Assembly (NCBI GenBank): GCA_963921795.1 | Contig: OY997645.1 | Location: 30,775,963 to 30,839,962 of the forward strand | Source: Nannobrachium achirus | Lineage: Eukaryota > Chordata > Actinopteri > Myctophiformes > Myctophidae | Length of the DNA: 64,000 nt | Reading direction: 5' to 3' | In this document: one piece after another, positions 61,621 through 64,000 of the stretch | Layout of the letters: the number at the start of each line of letters is the position of its first letter | Position numbering within the stretch: the first letter of the stretch is position 1 | Translations under genes and position numbers: made by a program | The notes under the pieces: model-generated | What the model was told of the DNA's origin: nothing | What the model saw: the letters and a program-made list of their open reading frames with translations, nothing else | Databases searched by the model: none

Positions 61621-63105
61621 TATGAAGGACATGTGTCTCTCAGAAGATGAAGCACTCAGCAACAAGAGTTGTCCTCGTTGCAGTCTTAACTCTTCAGAGA
61701 AATGCTCACACGTGCACACACACACCCACACACACACGCACGCACACCAAATACAAACATGTCAAGAACATTATGGTGCAATGACTGTCAGAAAACCATG
61801 GTAACCATGTCCAAATGACATTTGGAAGATAACTCACACCCATTATTCTGTAATTTGTCCAAGACGTTGAGTGATGCTGCTGTCTAACCCCCCAAACCAC
61901 CCCTATAAGGGTTCCTCATCCATTTTACAGTATAATCTGTAAAGTTAGTTATGGATGCTGAGGAACTTTGATATTATGTATTTGGAAATACTGTGGTTGG
62001 ATGTAACGGCTTGATGTTCTCCTGGGAGGGGAGGGGGAAGCAGGGGGTGGGGGATGAGAGTCCTTCCCTTTCTTGACCCCATCATCGGTCATCCATTTCC
62101 TACAGTTATTTAACTGTCACTAAGTAGTGATGCTAATGACGTTTACACCTGTTTTAGTTTTTGTCTTTTTTACCGTGTTTACAGTAGACATTCCTTGTGT
62201 GTTGTTTGTATTTATTTATGATTATTGGTTTAAGATTGGGGAGGGGCTTATTGTAAAATCTACAGTACATTGAACACCTGTGGGAGTGCTTCAGCGTTAA
62301 ACATGGATCTCAGACTGTATTATTGAGAGGTAGAGTTTTAAAAAATAGCTATTATATTAAAAAAATACACCTATAAGCGGAATGATAGAGCACTAAATAT
62401 TCTCCAAGTTTTGTGTTAAGAACAATTTTTACTAGATGAAAAATTTCACAAACTCCATTTTACTTAAAGTGCAGGGGTTAGAGTATGAGTCAGTTATCTA
62501 CAGTATATAATCAATTCTGTGCCTAGGGTTTTTGCAATGGAACAATTTTTCTGTCTAGTTGGAAAAGAACACGTCATCCACGATTCTGAAGCATCACACT
62601 GGGGGTGGGCTCCATTTTGCTTTAAGCTTGGCATGCCATTGACTCACTGACCGTATTCATGGCTGCCTTTACTCTGAATGTGAACGAGTTGTCTTCATGT
62701 TGCACACATCTTTCTACATTAGCTGTCCCTCCTCAGCTCCTCACAGGAGTGGGATGAGAGGACAGCAAGGAGTCTGTTTGTTGGGCTGTTTCTGAGGGGG
62801 AAAGGTCACAGTTTAGATGTAAATTAATTGTATAAAGATCCAGTGGAACAGAGTGGAGTGGAGCACTGTTGAGCGGTGCTCTTATGTATATAAAAAAAAC
62901 TGACTGTTCAATGAGAGCAAAGTGAAAGATGTATGAAATATGAAAGCAATTCAATCAAATTTGACTCTACCTAAGTTTGATTCAGGATATACTCTGCGTT
63001 TGTCTTACGCAGATATTTTTCTTTATGTAATTAGAATGTGTAGCAGACAACGACTGAGGTCTTTTCTTTCTTTTTCAAATAAAGAGCAGCTTCCACAAAT
63101 GTCTG
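61621..63105 (+). other. picalm: picalm 3' UTR with polyadenylation signal
   Basis: From the TAA at 61,618-61,620 to AATAAA at 63,078-63,083, followed within 20-30 nt by a GT-rich stretch (TGTCTGTTTGTTT) typical of a cleavage region. About 1.5 kb, no conserved frame. Contains a short (CA)n at 61,716-61,745. Confidence 0.75.
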
Positions 63106-64000
63106 TTTGTTTATTTCAACTCTGAAGGATATCTGTTTCTTTGCATTGCTTTGTTGTAACAATAGTGTTGCCATTGTGGTTCGAGATGGGATAAGAGAGA
63201 CGCCAGATGGTTGTTACATTCTAACCCTGAATCGCTGATGCTGTTTTCCTTTGTGAGCTAATTCCTATGAGATTATAGCTCCTATTGTAGGTCTTTGATA
63301 AATTTAGTGTTAAATCTAGATTTCCTTTTTTCATATACTTTGCTCATTTGTGTATTGACAGTATATGCCATGCATACTGCATAGTGCTTAGAATTTAGAT
63401 TAAAGACATGATCTGCTCAATACCCAGGGAGGCTATTATTTAAAGGCATAGCCATGTTCTGTACAGCTTTTCTGCCCATCAGTTGAATCATGGAGGATGA
63501 TGTCCCTTTTCTCATACTTCCTTTTCCACTTCTTTATTTGTATTTAAATCCTGGACTATCTCTTCACAAGTTTATCAAGAATGTGAGTCGAGTAGGGTGT
63601 ATCATGAGTAGTGTACAATGTACAAAGCAACTCATATTACCTAGTATATAGTATAGTACTGTTGGAAAAGTGAGCAAGGCCCCAGGGAAGCGTTATTTAT
63701 AACCCAGAGGTGTGAGAATATGTTTTCTAAAGCAGCGAAGCATATTGTGGTTATATTGAGAGGATTTTTCCCTCCCACAGGGAGGCCTACAACAAGGTTC
63801 ACAGCAGTGTTACTAAGAGCTGCATATGATATGCCAGCTACAATATGTATGCCAAGGTCTACAATACTCTATATAATCAAATTACACTAAAATGACACTC
63901 CTTACCTTTGTAGGCTTCTCTTTGTAAACAAATAAAATATGTGACTAAGAGTCATGGATACAAAACAAGGTCCCAAATCTGTGTAACTTTAAGGTGTGGT
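63106..64000. other. Downstream flank, no gene seen
   Basis: Non-coding DNA past the picalm polyadenylation signal. Another AATAAA occurs near 63,930 and could serve a longer 3' UTR. Confidence 0.5.

Overview
The window is vertebrate nuclear DNA, most likely from a teleost (ray-finned) fish. It has spliced genes with GT-AG introns, many long CA/TG arrays, and a dense load of small non-autonomous DNA transposons, LINE fragments and a tRNA-derived SINE. I cannot name the species. About 35-40% of the window is explained by three complete genes plus recognisable repeats. The rest is AT-rich intergenic or intronic DNA in which I see no gene.

Layout. 1-14,000 has no host gene: LINE and MITE relics, a 130-bp tandem repeat (6,535-7,260) and a CpG-rich repeat tail. 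14,242-20,320 (minus) is a complete 10-coding-exon gene for a 399-residue ZP-domain membrane protein, a paralogue of ZPLD1, with a TATA box and a spliced 5' leader. 20,325-24,386 is intergenic and contains three perfect CArG boxes. 24,938-31,917 (minus) is zpld1 itself, 10 coding exons and 413 residues. The two ZP genes are a head-to-tail tandem pair with the same exon phases. 31,951-42,280 is intergenic: microsatellites, a LINE fragment, a foldback element, an LTR and a gutted Ty3/Gypsy element. 42,710-61,620 (plus) is picalm, the clathrin-assembly adaptor. It has 22 coding exons (701 residues with every cassette included), two in-phase cassette exons and an alternative stop-containing exon near the 3' end. 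Its 3' UTR runs to about 63,100.

How the genes relate. The two ZP proteins are predicted secreted or membrane-anchored polymerising matrix proteins (signal peptide, ZP-N, ZP-C, furin site, TM). PICALM is a cytosolic PI(4,5)P2-binding endocytic adaptor. No functional link between the pair and picalm is visible, and they are divergently transcribed about 10 kb apart.

The most interesting structure is in the mobile DNA. (i) A foldback element family has three copies here, each with an exact 9-bp target duplication and short imperfect terminal repeats. Two copies carry a pair of NRF1-type GCGCATGCGC motifs in the hairpin loop. (ii) A hAT-like MITE inserted across the picalm exon 18 splice donor, so a donor-like sequence now lies at each end of the element. 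(iii) One conserved 'ACAACGC' hairpin is carried by several MITE types with different ends. (iv) A 542-bp palindrome begins 9 bp after the zpld1 stop codon. I found no evidence of a wholly new gene system.
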